This document shows, piece by piece, positions 12,578-23,467 of a stretch of DNA of 64,000 nt. The stretch lies in NCBI GenBank assembly GCA_037976565.1, contig CP137666.1, forward strand, positions 53,223,271 through 53,287,270, given 5' to 3'. The first letter of the stretch is position 1. Each line of letters opens with the position of its first letter. The position numbers were made by a program, and so were the translations under genes. Under the pieces are notes generated by a model that did no database searches, was not told the origin of the DNA, and saw only the letters and a program-made list of their open reading frames with translations. Source of the stretch: Mesocentrotus franciscanus (lineage: Eukaryota > Echinodermata > Echinoidea > Camarodonta > Strongylocentrotidae).

Positions 12578-12739
12578 AATTTCTCCACACTCGCCATCCA
12601 CCTAAACCACGAATGCGAGAGCACAGTATCAATAGACACATATGATATGTGTACTGAAGTTGAAGACAACGCCCTGGCCTATCCGAGCAGCTTCTTGCCT
12701 CTCACAGATACCTCACCAAGTTCACATGATTACGAATAA
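12578..12739 (+). CDS. Ig receptor gene 2, exon 2 (truncated tail)
   Basis: Begins NFSTLAIHLNHECEST and continues ...EDNALAYPSS...SSHDYE before a TAA at 12737-12739. At this position gene 3 has GAA, giving DYEEVGNN, so one base change (G to T) created the stop. Past it the homology runs for only about 35 bp (NNLQEDK), then a deletion relative to gene 3 removes the YxxP-motif region. The predicted protein of about 294 residues would therefore lack nearly all the signalling motifs. Splicing is inferred from the frame and from homology to gene 3. Confidence 0.6.
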   Translation, partial: NFSTLAIHLNHECESTVSIDTYDMCTEVEDNALAYPSSFLPLTDTSPSSHDYE

Positions 12740-13430
12740 GTTGGTAACAATCTGCAGGAGGACAAGGAAACGACTAGCTCCAAATTTCTTCTTTTTTCCT
12801 CACTTTCAATTTATAACACAACTTCTACTCACATGACAATTTGCGATGACATAAAGACAGAAACAATGAATCTTCTTTTAGAAAACAAGAAAGTACCAAT
12901 GGTTCTAATGAGTCTAGGAGTCTATTATTCTAGATAAAAATTAAGATACGGTCAAACCCGGTCAGAGCCATTCATTAGAAGAGTTTGGCCAACCCGGTAC
13001 GAGTTGGACACAATATGGCGAATATTCCTTTGTTGGGCAAGCAGAAAATAAAAGAATATACGCCATGTCGTTCCCAAGTGACACCAGGTTGGCCAAAGTC
13101 TGTGTATAAATGGCTCTGAACCCTTTAAACCTCTACCGCCATCTGGGGCAAGGCCATATTTCACCTTACATACAGACTTACACATGCAATGCATACCATG
13201 TAGCCAATTAAGTAGATACGGTTGATCATACTATCAAATCATATTTGACATTACCAGCTTTCATTATTTTATGTTATTTATTTTATTTTAATTTTTCGCC
13301 CTTCACTTATCTTGTAAAATTAAAATGAAAAATGTGAAGGAGAGGTTTTGTCTTTTCTTTTACCTAGTACATTCTCTTAATCACTAAATTAGGCTTTTAA
13401 TTAAAATGTTTTTTTTTTTTTTGAATTTTC
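12740..13430. repeat. Segmental duplication block, copy 1
   Basis: The sequence from about 12795 to 13430 is closely related to 18990-19640 downstream of gene 3. Shared landmarks are ATAAAGACAGAAACAATGAA, GATACGGTCAAA and CAATATGGCGAATATTCC. Together with the homologous exons and intron this shows that genes 2 and 3 arose by one duplication of several kb. No gene is seen in the block. Confidence 0.75.
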
Positions 13431-14600
13431 ATTGTTCTTACCCCATATAAATCAGCTAGATCTGTTTCAGATTATTTCAATATCAGATCTTTTGCAGATG
13501 ACTTTAATTTATTTCATACCTTTCAAGCAAATCTAGAGGAAATAGATGTCAACGACATGAATGATAAATATCAAGAAAATACGAGAATCATACATTGCAA
13601 ATAGGCTTGCTGCCAACTCAATGAAAACAAAACTCATGATAATTGGCAGCGGAAGGGAAAAAATAATGATTATCTGGTAAACTGGAAGTAGCCGAAAGGA
13701 AATTGAAGAGATTAATGAAGGAACCTTTGTAGGTATTACATTTCATAAACATCTAAGTTGGTACAGTGACATTCGAAACAGTAATTCGGTTATACGTTAA
13801 GGAGTTTGAATTCTATTTCAGTTGCGCCATTGTGTACCAAAATGTATATTGGTTTGATAATAAAAGGCATTCATAGAGCCTCATCTTATGTATGGGAATC
13901 GAAGTGTGGGGAGCACATACAAGAGTAGCTCAAATTGTATATAGGACACCCGCCAAAATGGCAGTGCCGCCATCACATTTAGTCACAGACGGTCTCACAC
14001 TCGCTTTCTATTTCGAGATTTTAGAATCCTCAATGTTTTTTTTTATATGCACCACTTATTTGTATGTACCTTCATGTATGACCTAACTAATAATAACTTA
14101 CCTCACTCTATGACAGCTTATTGTGTTACAATACAGCACAAATACTCAACAAGACAAAAAGATGGTCGACCTGTACATATACCAAAATTTAGGACTACCC
14201 AGATACAGATTTGTCTTTCTTTTGAGGAAGTGATTTACGGAATAGAATATCAAGTATTAAAAACATCCAGAAGATGTATAAGGAATTAACTTAAAAATAA
14301 TGTATTATGTCAATAACTAATTGTATATTGCTCTGTGTACGGACACCGTGTAACTGAGTTTAAAATGGTTGTCATTGTTGTATTATCTGTTTTGTAATTT
14401 AAAATTATACGTCTTGTGTTTTGTCAATGTTGAAGAGGCCAGGCTCGACTAGAACATGTGCTATTTTCTGGCACCATTTACCACTCTTTAGCATCAATTT
14501 TGATCCTGTAACATTTCTTTACAATGGTAAAAACATACTTTGTTCATATATTGTTACTGTTGTTGGTGAATTAATTAGATAAATAAACCAACCAATATTA
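13431..14600 (+). pseudogene. CR1/Jockey-like LINE, 3' fragment
   Basis: The plus-strand frame around 13480 contains SFADDFNLFHTF, the FADD catalytic motif of a non-LTR reverse transcriptase. Later frames (about 14000-14289) resemble the C-terminal end of such proteins (YMHHLFVCTFMYDLTNNNLP). Several stops and frameshifts interrupt it. Related sequence occurs at 30300-30680 and 34455-34655, so it is a dispersed repeat. The interval 14290-14600 looks like its 3' untranslated part. Confidence 0.65.
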
Positions 14601-14908
14601 AATGATTATTTTGCTAGGACGTATGCACTATTGTGATATTATTAGGAATTAAAAGCAAGTTCAACCATTGGCACGAGTATTTAAAGAAGTAGTCTCTCAA
14701 TGTTAATTTGACAATACGCTTTTTTTTATAAATAGATTGCATAAATCGAAAGCTACGAGACCTAAGAAGTACTTTCTGACCAAGCTAACAACAAGAACTA
14801 AACAAACTTGGCTGGTTGGTTTCGTAACGCCCCTTTTCTATTTTAAGTATTTGTTTCTAGGCAGATTAATAATTTCCAAGTTCATTGAAAAAGGCAGTTT
14901 TCCTCTAA

Positions 14909-15196
14909 CAGTGGCGTATCCAGACCTCAGCCTCGGGATAGCCTAGCCCTGGTTTGCTGTATTGGAATGTCCAGGAAAACCTATGCTGAGCGTCACTGTT
15001 TATTAATGAGCACTGTTTTTTTTTTTTCAATGTGTCTTTATATTTTGTGCGTCTCCAAAGGCTATCTTTAAATGATTTTCTCATGATTCCCTAAAATAAC
15101 CTTCTAGCTACTAAGACAGACCTTTTTCCTTGGTCGGAAATCTGTCAGGGGGGCCAAATTGTCCTCCCCCTTCCTCCTCCTTCAAATACGCCAGTG
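14909..15196. mobile_element. Decayed hAT-like MITE (candidate)
   Basis: Left end CAGTGGCGTATCCAGACC. The right end, ...AAATACGCCAGTG, reads CACTGGCGTATTT in reverse. The flanks TCCTCTAA and TCATGTAA agree at 6 of 8 positions. This fits an old member of the CAGTGGCGGATCC family seen elsewhere in the window. There is no coding capacity. Confidence 0.4.
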
Positions 15197-15648
15197 TCAT
15201 GTAACCAACCAGCTGCCTTGACTACTTGTACATCATGGTTGTCTTTTGGTTTCACTACGTTTAGAAAATATGTGGGTAATCGATGGATGTCGATATTCAC
15301 TTTTAAGATCAGTTGGATGCGGACTCTGGCAAGTAAAGGTGCTGTAACCCTTCACAAGTGGTTGTTATATTTAGAGCTCTTGCTTATAGACGTGTTGGTC
15401 ATACGTGATTTGAGCTCTGTCTCTGGAAGGCGGACTGTACTCCATTTGAATATAACTTACTAGATAGTCCTCGGTATTTGTGTGTGAACGGATACATATA
15501 CGTATTGGTCACTTAGATGTTTTAGGGACACGGCAGTTGCAATGATATCAAAGGAGAATGAAAAATGAGGCGTCTAGATACAAGTATATTCTAGTGAAAA
15601 CACTGAGGACGTTGACTTATTATCTATGTGAACTAATGTTGTTAATAT

Positions 15649-15655
15649 TATAAAT
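15649..15655 (+). promoter_or_regulatory. Weak TATA candidate of Ig receptor gene 3
   Basis: TATAAAT 97 bp upstream of the ATG at 15752. It is weaker and less certain than the TATATAAA boxes of genes 1 and 2, and the upstream sequence of gene 3 is not obviously homologous to theirs. Confidence 0.25.
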
Positions 15656-15751
15656 TAACCCAACGACAGAGAAGCTACTGTAATTTAATTATTGAAGGAG
15701 TGTGCATACTGGATGTCTACACTGCAGATGTCTATTGCATAGGTGCTTTAA

Positions 15752-17216
15752 ATGATTTCTGCAGACATGAAAATCTTTAATGTTTTCATGGCTTTTCTTT
15801 GGACTTTAGCTATTTCAGTTGAATTCTCCAATGGGTCAGTAACAGTGACGAGAGTACTGAACGTTGGAGATAACATGACCCTAGATTGCGTTACGGACTC
15901 GGATCCACATATTGATGTGTATTGGGTTCGGCGCAACAATGTATCAGACGATTACATAGCACAGGCTGGTACATCATATCCCAAAGGTGAAATTTATGAA
16001 AAATTCCGATATGATCCGCGTATTTCCGTCAGTTACTACAGCTTTGTAAATGCTTCGTCTGATAAAGTGAGTAAGATTCTAGTGCTTAACATTTCAAACT
16101 TTACTGAGCAAGATTCATCCGAATACATTTTGTACTTCATCAAACGTTCTGAAACAAAACCCCATAAATCTGTATTTTTATTTCATCAGTGTTGTAACTT
16201 GCACTTGTTCAATTGATATAGACGTGAGGTGTGATCTCATCGGTTTCAATATCTCTCATAGGGAACCTGTGACGATCATCATTAATGGAGGAACTGTTAA
16301 ACCTGTGGTGAATGGGAATCGTCTGAAATTTGGCACTGAACATGTTAACAATTTGGCCATTGAACATTCCATCTATGTATCTACAGATGATGGTCTACTG
16401 TCAAATATAAAATGCATTCTTCCCGCCCAGTCGAACCCGTCATCCACACAGAGAACGACGACCACGGTCTTGCCAAGCCAACCTAGACAGTCATCCGCAC
16501 AAGGCACGACAAGGATCATCGACCACACTAATGAACTATCTCCATCGCATGAATTCTTAAGCACACTGGTAAAATCGTTGGGATACACGAAATCAACAAC
16601 CGCGAGTCCACAATCAGGATCGCAACGGTCATTGCGTTCTTCTTCATCGCCATTTTTCTCACAGCCGTCCATTTCTTCTTCTTCAGAGATGGTTCCACTG
16701 GAAACGTCCTCTAGTGTGATCCCTTCGCCACCACGAACCGAGAATGTAGAAATCCAAGCGACTTCATCGACCAAAATGCAGGAACAAACGGATTCCATGA
16801 CAATAAAAACATTTTCAAATGCTAAACCTACATCTCCCCTTGCTGTAAATGAGTCAAAGGCTACATTGTCAGCTTCTAGTTCATCACCATCCCAACCAGC
16901 GTCAACGGTACGAACGTCAATTTCATCGACGGAAGTAAAAGCATCATTGAAAACATCGTCTGAAAGACACGAGTCTTCAACAATAGATAAGACCACAAAA
17001 CTAAACACCAAGAGGCCGTCAGAATTCTCGCTTCCACAGACAGAAAAGACATCTCAGAAAGAGAGTGACACTAACAATATAATGATTGCGCTTTGTGTTA
17101 GTATTTCAGCAGGGGTCATTTTTATGGCCGTCATCATTGTGATGAAGTTTCTGAGACGATATTACAAATCAAGCAACTTGGACACAATTGAAGACTGTTC
17201 GGATTCCACTGATGGG
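15752..17216 (+). pseudogene. Ig-domain receptor gene 3, exon 1 (one frameshift)
   Basis: Signal peptide (MKIFNVFMAFLWTLAISVEF), then a V-like Ig domain nearly identical to gene 2 up to EQDSSEYI. There an extra T in the run at about 16127-16131 shifts the frame, so the second Ig cysteine (CTSSN) and everything after it lie in another frame. That frame reads on without a stop: VVTCTCSIDIDVRCDLIG, the rest of domain 2 ending SNIKCILP, a ~200-residue Ser/Thr/Pro-rich stalk, a TM segment (MIALCVSISAGVIFMAVIIV) and SSNLDTIEDCSDSTDG before GGG|GTAGGT. The long intact downstream frame argues for a recent lesion or a consensus error in a homopolymer. If real, the product would be a secreted single-domain fragment of 154 residues. 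Confidence 0.7.
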
Positions 17217-17561
17217 GTAGGTAGTTTATCATAGTAAGTGAGTTTCATAATATACCGCACACGCAGCCCCGATAAATCATTTTTCTAGTAGATTTCAGCT
17301 AATTAAATACGCATTTACTCATTTCGGAAATCTGCAATAAATCCGAGACAACTAAATGGTTTAGAAATTAGAAACAAAGGTCTATATAGATAAAACTCTA
17401 TATCACTCCCATTATTATTTGATAATGCACCATGATTTGTTTTTGATAAAACGACATTCTATTCTTTAGGTAAACTGATTCCAAACGAGTAACATAGTTA
17501 TGTCATAGCTCCAACTTAATCCCCCTAATTTCCCACCTATTTATCTTCTTTAAAATACTAG
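17217..17561 (+). other. Intron of Ig receptor gene 3
   Basis: GTAGGT donor at 17217 and a TTCTTTAAAATACTAG acceptor ending at 17561; 345 bp, phase 0. The next exon frame is closed immediately upstream by the TAG of the acceptor, which fixes the splice site. It is homologous to 12224-12577. Confidence 0.6.
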
Positions 17562-17945
17562 AATTTCTCCACACTCGCCATCAATCTAAACCACGAGTAC
17601 GAGAGCACAATACCCATAGCACAAACTTCTATGAGTACTGAAGTTGAAGACAACGCCCTGGCCTATCCGAGCAGCGTCCTGCCTCTCACAGATACCTCAC
17701 CAAGTTCACATGATTACGAAGAAGTGGGCAACAATCTGCAGGAGGACAAGGATGCAGACGACTACACCTTTCCTAACGTAAGAGGTGAGGATACTGAGGG
17801 TTACGTTGTCATGGTATCCAACGTTAAAGATGAGGATGCGTACGGTTATACCGTTCCAAATGTCACGTTCCACAACGTCATTCGAACCACATCTATAGAT
17901 AACACAGATGAAAACGGCTACCTCGTCCCCAATGTAAGATATTGA
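17562..17945 (+). CDS. Ig receptor gene 3, exon 2: YxxP-rich cytoplasmic tail
   Basis: Reads NFSTLAINLNHEYEST... and then a tyrosine-rich tail with DYEEV, DDYTFPNVR, GYVVM, YGYTVPNVT and NGYLVPNVR before TGA at 17943-17945. Three motifs fit YxxP (known Crk/CrkL-type SH2 sites) and YVVM fits YxxM (PI3K p85 SH2 sites). The use of these sites here is inference. The same frame stays open past the TGA (KGKTVSCTLVQNT), is broken by a hAT-like insertion, and resumes as HTYDDKEGEGYIVQTANR to a TGA at about 18300. The TGA may therefore be a secondary truncation. Confidence 0.65.
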   Translation, partial: NFSTLAINLNHEYESTIPIAQTSMSTEVEDNALAYPSSVLPLTDTSPSSHDYEEVGNNLQEDKDADDYTFPNVRGEDTEGYVVMVSNVKDEDAYGYTVPNVTFHNVIRTTSIDNTDENGYLVPNVRY

Positions 17946-17983
17946 AAGGGTAAGACAGTGAGCTGTACTCTGGTTCAGAATAC

Positions 17984-18210
17984 CAGTGGCGGATCCAGGG
18001 GGGCCCCCTCCTCTAGCAACAAAAAAACAGGTAAAAGCACCCTTTTTTTGAAAAAAAAGAAGATGGGCCCCCTCCCCTGGCGCCCAAGAGGGGAGGGGGT
18101 GGCGGTGGAAAAAAAATAACCCATCCCGGAGAGAAATTTTTTTTCGGGTGCCAAATTTTTAGGCCCCCTTTTTAGGCCCCCTCCATTGCCGCCGGCTGGA
18201 TCCGCCCCTG
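17984..18210. mobile_element. hAT-like MITE inside the receptor tail region
   Basis: 227 bp. Left end CAGTGGCGGATCCAGGG, right end CTGGATCCGCCCCTG (inverted). Exact 8-bp target duplication CAGAATAC at 17976-17983 and 18211-18218. The 8-bp duplication and CAG...CTG ends are typical of hAT elements. It is non-coding and sits in what used to be continuous coding sequence for the gene 3 tail. Confidence 0.92.
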
Positions 18211-18218
18211 CAGAATAC

Positions 18219-18640
18219 ACACACTTATGACGATAAGGAAGGAGAAGGGTACATCGTTCAAACTGCAAATCGAGCCACGACCATTGACGTCAAACTAAGA
18301 TGAAATGACTAGCTAGTTCCTAATTTCAGGCTTTGCAAGGATAAAAGGTTGATGTCTACTTCAGACGAGGAGGGCGTACTGAAACCAGTGCCGATAACCA
18401 AAAGAAGACTTACCCTAAGATCGTCCCCACTTCTCACAAGGTAGATAAGGACGACTACCTAGTTCCCAACACAAGGCTTTGCAGGAGAAAAACAATTCGC
18501 TGATCACAGATGCGAATAAAAGAGTGCGCAACGAATTGCCACTAGAGCCAATACCAGTGCCAACAAAGTAAAAGTGGCCTTGCTATACCTAGTTCCCAGC
18601 ATATGACTTTGCAAGAGTTAGCAGTTCCTGCTGGACCATC
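18219..18640 (+). pseudogene. Decayed extra tail modules of Ig receptor gene 3
   Basis: Besides the in-frame HTYDDKEGEGYIVQTANR segment (to about 18300), three decayed modules related to YLVPNxRLC are visible. They are CTAGTTCCTAATTTCAGGCT near 18312, DKDDYLVPNTRLCRR near 18445-18490, and TACCTAGTTCCCAGCATATG near 18585-18610. They resemble the YxxPN modules of exon 2 and suggest a longer ancestral tail made of tandem tyrosine modules, now interrupted by stops. Confidence 0.5.
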
Positions 18641-18773
18641 GACAGCAAAGATTTACAATTAATATAATGGAAAACGATAGCTTATCTACTGAATCATATA
18701 TATTCCCTATAAACGTAGTTTGTTCACACGTTGGTGTTTTTCTCAATACGCAGACTAAGAAGATATCGAAAAT

Positions 18774-18965
18774 ATGAATGCAGATGAAACCCACCTGTAT
18801 TTTCTTCTAGAAAATCTTTTCTCTGCACCGCCACCATTTGACTCTCATCTGAAGGAGGATTCTGATGCCGGGCCTTCGGGACACCATGGAAAATCGAAAG
18901 CAGAAAATGTATCCCTTTATTTAAAAATGAACGTCCTAGCATGTCCCAACGTAACCCGGAGATGA
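18774..18965 (+). pseudogene. Fragment related to the gene 1 cytoplasmic tail
   Basis: A 63-codon frame containing ETHLYFLLENLF and later FDSHLKEDSDAGPSGHHGK. It resembles EDHLYFELEND and the SDPPLKKYFGGELPGHRY region in the tail of gene 1. It may be the last exon of an ancestral gene 3 or a relic. No splice signals were confirmed. Confidence 0.35.
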
Positions 18966-18989
18966 CATATTTAGTGCAGCCATAAACTG

Positions 18990-19640
18990 CCCTTTTTTCT
19001 CACTTTCAATTCAAAACACTACTTCTACTCACAAGACAATTTGTGATGACATAAAGACAGAAACAATGAATCTTCTTTTAAAATACAAGGAAGTTCCAAT
19101 GGTTCCATTGAGTCTAGGAATCTATTATTCTAGATACAAAATTAAGATACGGTCAAATCCGGTCAGAGCCATTAATTAAGAGAGTTTAATTGGCCAACCC
19201 GGTACGAGTTGGACACAATATGGCGAATATTCCTTTGTTGGGCAAGCAGAAAATAAAAGAATATATGCCATGTCGTTCCCAAGCGACACCAGGTTGGCCA
19301 AAGTCTGTGTATAAATGGCTCTGAACCCTTTAAACCTCTACCGCCATCTGGGGCAAGGCCATATTTCACCTTACATCCAGACTGATACATGAAATGCATA
19401 CCATGTAGACAATTTAATAGATACGGTATGTCATACTATCAAATCACATTTGACATTACCATATTTCTTGATTTTATTTTTATTTTTTGCCTTTCACATA
19501 TCTTGTAAAACGAAAATGAAAATGTGAAGGAGAGGGTTTGTTTTTTTCTTATATCTAGTACATCCTCTTTATCACTAAATAAGGCTTTTAACTAAAAAAA
19601 AACAACAAAAAACAACAAAAAAAACACATTTTGAATTTTC
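18990..19640. repeat. Segmental duplication block, copy 2
   Basis: Homologue of 12795-13430, downstream of gene 3. Relative to this copy, gene 2 lacks about 1.2 kb between its exon 2 and this block, which includes the whole YxxP tail region. Confidence 0.75.
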
Positions 19641-19952
19641 AATAGATACCCTTCATTCCTATGCCTAGGTAACAAATACACCGGGCCCCGTACGGTTTTC
19701 CCTACCCGGCGGTTTTGCCGTGGATTTTAGAGACCGTACGGGACCCTTCCGATTTTCATTTCTACGGCACATATTCTGCGGCTCCCGGGAGGTGCCCGGT
19801 GAAAATTGGTCGACTGAAAACGCGAGGCGCCCGTAAGGGTGCCGGCCGGATGCCGGACGGTAAGCTTACGGGCTCCGTCCGATGAACACGTGCACCTCAT
19901 GGCTCTCGGAAGGAGCCCTGCCGGGGTCCTCAAGGCGCCCGGCTGGGTGTCG

Positions 19953-20326
19953 CAGTGGCGGATCCAGGGGCCCTCCCCTAGCACAAAAAACAGGTAAAAA
20001 CACCTTTTTTTTTTTTAAAAAGAAGTTGGGCCCCCTCCCCTGGCGCTCAAGGGGTGGCGGTGGAAAAAAAAATAAGCCTTCCCGAAGGGAAAAAAAAATT
20101 TCGGGTGCCCCAAAAAAAATTGTGCTCACTACCCCTGGCGCCCAGGGGATGGCGGTGGAAAAAAATAATTACCCTTCCCGGGGGGGGAAAATTTTTTCGG
20201 GTGCCAAAATTTGTTTTGCTCACTACCCCACTGAGCGAAAAATCGACCGGCACGATTTTCAAATTTTCGCACGAAGTGGGCCCCTTTTTAGGCCCCCTCC
20301 CTTGCCGCCGGCTGGATCCGCCCCTG
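19953..20326. mobile_element. hAT-like MITE
   Basis: 374 bp. Left end CAGTGGCGGATCCAGGGG, right end GGCTGGATCCGCCCCTG, exact 8-bp target duplication GGGTGTCG at 19945-19952 and 20327-20334. Closely related to the copy at 17984. The frames crossing it are low-complexity and not genes. Confidence 0.92.
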
Positions 20327-20449
20327 GGGTGTCGTACGGTGCACTGAACTATGGGTCCTCTGACATCCGCGCCCCCTGTATTTAAAGCTGCGTTGTACAT
20401 TTCGAGAGGTCTTTCTACATGAGTTTTCACGCTGCACAAATCTTAAACC

Positions 20450-22734
20450 ATGGGCCCAGAAAGGAGGTCAAAGAAAAGACAGAAACACGTGGATGTTGTT
20501 GGGTCGGAGGGGGGATCCAACCTCGAATTAGCTGGCGCAGATGTAGGCGGAGAAGGTGAAGACGACGCATCTCAGTTCAAGATGACTGTCGAAGACCAGA
20601 TTGTAGACTTTTTTAGGCCCACCCATGCTTCTATGCGAAGGATGATGGAGAATATAAGGAAAGAGACAAAACAAATAGATTGCTGGAAGACTTCGTCAAA
20701 GAGCTGGGCCATGGATACACTGGTAAGGAAAATCCCCTCGTCAATTTTGATTATGGCTATTGTGATTTTGATGACTTTATTACAGTTTTTGCATCTACTT
20801 TTCATTTTAAGATCCTGAATTGTACTATTTACTTTTTATCAATCAGTATCCATTAATCTCATTTGCTTTCTTTTTTATGTATCCAGCTACAAAGATTCTG
20901 ATGAGGTTCACGTCCAACAGGACCAACTACGGTAGACTGAAAAAGAAGGTGAACGGGGTTAGTCGGGGTCTGCTGCTCTGAAGCTAACCCGACTACAACA
21001 ATGGACGTTGATGCGGTATGCCTTCCTGGATCCCTATATGACCATTCGACTGGCGGATGACTTAGGATCGGTAAGCATTTCATTCTATTACTCAAGATGG
21101 ACATGTGACCCTCCACCACAAAATAGGTCAGATTTGGTTCCGACGGGGGTGTGCCGCCGCAAAACCCAAACCATTTTTAAGGGTTATTTTTGCGGAAATG
21201 GGTTAATAATAATGACCTTTTCGTGCACTTAAGCGACGAAACGGGCGAAAAACGCTTGTACAAGCAGTAAAATTTCAAAATCATATTCGCGACTATTGTG
21301 TGCATTTTCCAGTTTCCTTGCTTTTTCGTATTGATGTTCATTTTTTTCCTTTTCCCTTTTTCATGCTTCGGACTCCCGTATCACAGACATCAGGGGACAG
21401 GGACGACGATGATGACGAGGTGGAGGAGGACAGTGGCGGATCCAGGGGGGGGGGGCCGGGCCCCCTCCCCTAGAAAAAAACAGGTAAAAACACCCTTTTA
21501 AAAAAAAAAAAGAAGAAGATGGGCCCCTCCCCTTGCGCTCAAGGGGGGGGGTGGTCAATTTTCCAATTTTCAATTTTCAATTTTTGGAGGCAAAAAAAAA
21601 AGCAGGGACATCAACATGCGGCCCTACCCCTAGTGGTAAATCGGCGATAGGGGAGCAAAGCGCTCACGTCAGGACGTCGCCAAGGTCCCGTCCAGGAAGG
21701 AACAGAGGAAGTCCGGTGGTCCACTAGCTGAGATACTTTCAAAGTTCCTGGAATCATCGAAAAAGGGAAAAAGGCAGTCTAAGAAGGAGGTAAAAAAATG
21801 TAATTATTTCATACCATTATTGACAAATCGTAAAACGTTACTACTCTTTAGCACTTTGTATTTGAAATTGACACAAGTCGTATTTTCTATGCTCTGTTTC
21901 AGTTCCAGACCATGGCCCAAGAGTCTCAAAGACCAATGGATGAAAGGACCTCTTGGGTTACTGGCTGATGTCGACCTGTCAACGGATTCCCTCCGAGCAT
22001 TTCCAACAATATCAGAGGGACACCTTTGAGACAACCGTGCGATGGATTCCAAAGGAACCTGCAACACTTCCCCAACCTTTGCCAACTCCAGTGATGCTGC
22101 CCCCTGCACAGTGACAGGCCACGTACCAACCACAGCCCCATCTGCACACCTTAACACATACAACATGCCACAACAGCCGCAGCAACAGCCACAGGGTTTT
22201 GTGCCATAGCAGTCCTCTCAGATGCTGGATATGGATGCCGCAAGCCCCTCAGGCGCAGCCAATACACATAAGTATTAGTTCGCATTTTATGAAAAATGTA
22301 TATATTGACTAATACTCATGTATGACATTAACTTATTCAGGTAATTGAGCATTATTATTTTATGCACATTTACTCAAGCAATGTTGTCCAATATTATCTG
22401 TAATCATTGTCTCCACTCTGGTCTAATTTCAGAACAACACGAACAGCACACAACAGATCCGCCCTCCGTCCGCCCCTGCAGCCAGCCTCATCCGCCAGCA
22501 GGCCTTTACAGAATCTACAGCGGCGGGAATGTGGATCCCCGGCACACCTTCTGGAAACATCGAGCCAGTACGCACAGCATCTTCCTTGGGAACAGTGACT
22601 GTGACTACATCAGCGCAGGCATCAAAGACATCCTTGAATACGCCACATGGGGACGTGACTGGCATGAGCGTGAGTGTCAACCTGACCAATACCCATTCCA
22701 TGGACAAGGGAAACGAGAACAAGGACAACAACTG
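20450..22734 (+). pseudogene. Harbinger MADF/Myb-like accessory gene, broken
   Basis: The first exon starts at MGPERRSKKRQKH (20450). With one frame change near the T-run at 20609-20615 the sequence reads AHPCFYAKDDGEYKERDK and FVKELGHGYT, then RFTSNRTNYGRLKKKVNG after an intron (GTAAGG at 20723, acceptor at 20886). This is a MADF-type DNA-binding domain as in the second protein of PIF/Harbinger elements. A further indel near 20965 precedes LKLTRLQQWTLMRYAFLDPY. An acidic DDDDEVEED stretch is interrupted by a hAT-like end at 21431. Later exons (GAKRSRQDVAKVPSRKEQRK at about 21650 and a last one at 22432-22734 ending ENKDNN) complete it. Multiple frameshifts make it a pseudogene. Confidence 0.6.
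21431..21590. mobile_element. Truncated hAT-like MITE
   Basis: Left end CAGTGGCGGATCCAGGGG and an interior like the 17984 and 19953 copies (AAAACAGGTAAAAACACC), but no recognisable right end. The right border is therefore approximate. It interrupts the acidic region of the MADF gene. Confidence 0.6.
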
Positions 22735-23467
22735 AATGACTTTGTGTCTTTTGTGAATTTAAAGTACTATGGATGCTAAAAACTTGTCTGTATTTGAAAA
22801 AAAAGAGAAAAATGTGATGATTGCTTTTCAATTGTTAGTTTCTTTGCCTTATTCCTAGTTTGTCATCACAAAGTATATTTCATTTTTTGCGAGTTTTATC
22901 ATGTGTGTCACTTTAAAAAAAAAGCATAACGATATATTTTGTATTTGTTTTATTTAGGTTTTATTTCCACATTAACTGCATATGAAACGAATTTACAAAG
23001 TAACGCATATACAAGGTAACAAAAAAATGTAAATAGATTCGATAGATAGGTGCTATTACAACAGTAAAAACGATTTTCATGCAAGTCATTAAATACAAAT
23101 GATGCTAACAATAATCTACAGTAATGAGGAGGAAACCTTAATAGCATTATGCATATAATACGTTTGTTACATATATAAAACATGATTGGGTTACTTCAAG
23201 TTCAAGTTTATTTTTCGTTACGTTCGGTATGATTTTGAAATGTTACTGTTTATCCTAGATAGTTTCGTCCATTTTGTCGCTGAAGTGCACAAAAGGTAAT
23301 ATTTCTTAATTAAAAAATCCTATTAATGGGTATCCTTTTCTGCCAAATAAAAATAGGTCGGGTTTGGCGGCCTCAGCGGCACACCCCGTCGGAACCTCTG
23401 ACTCCCCCGGGCATTCATGGTGTGATGAAGTCTATAGTACAACTATTATACAAATATACACTGTCTT

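Noticed and set aside
16373..17011. Long minus-strand frame (212 codons)
   Set aside because: It is antisense to the Ser/Thr-rich stalk of receptor gene 3 and mirrors its codon bias.
19866..20439. Overlapping open frames on both strands with Pro/Arg/Lys-rich products
   Set aside because: They fall in a GC-rich hAT-like MITE and reflect composition only.
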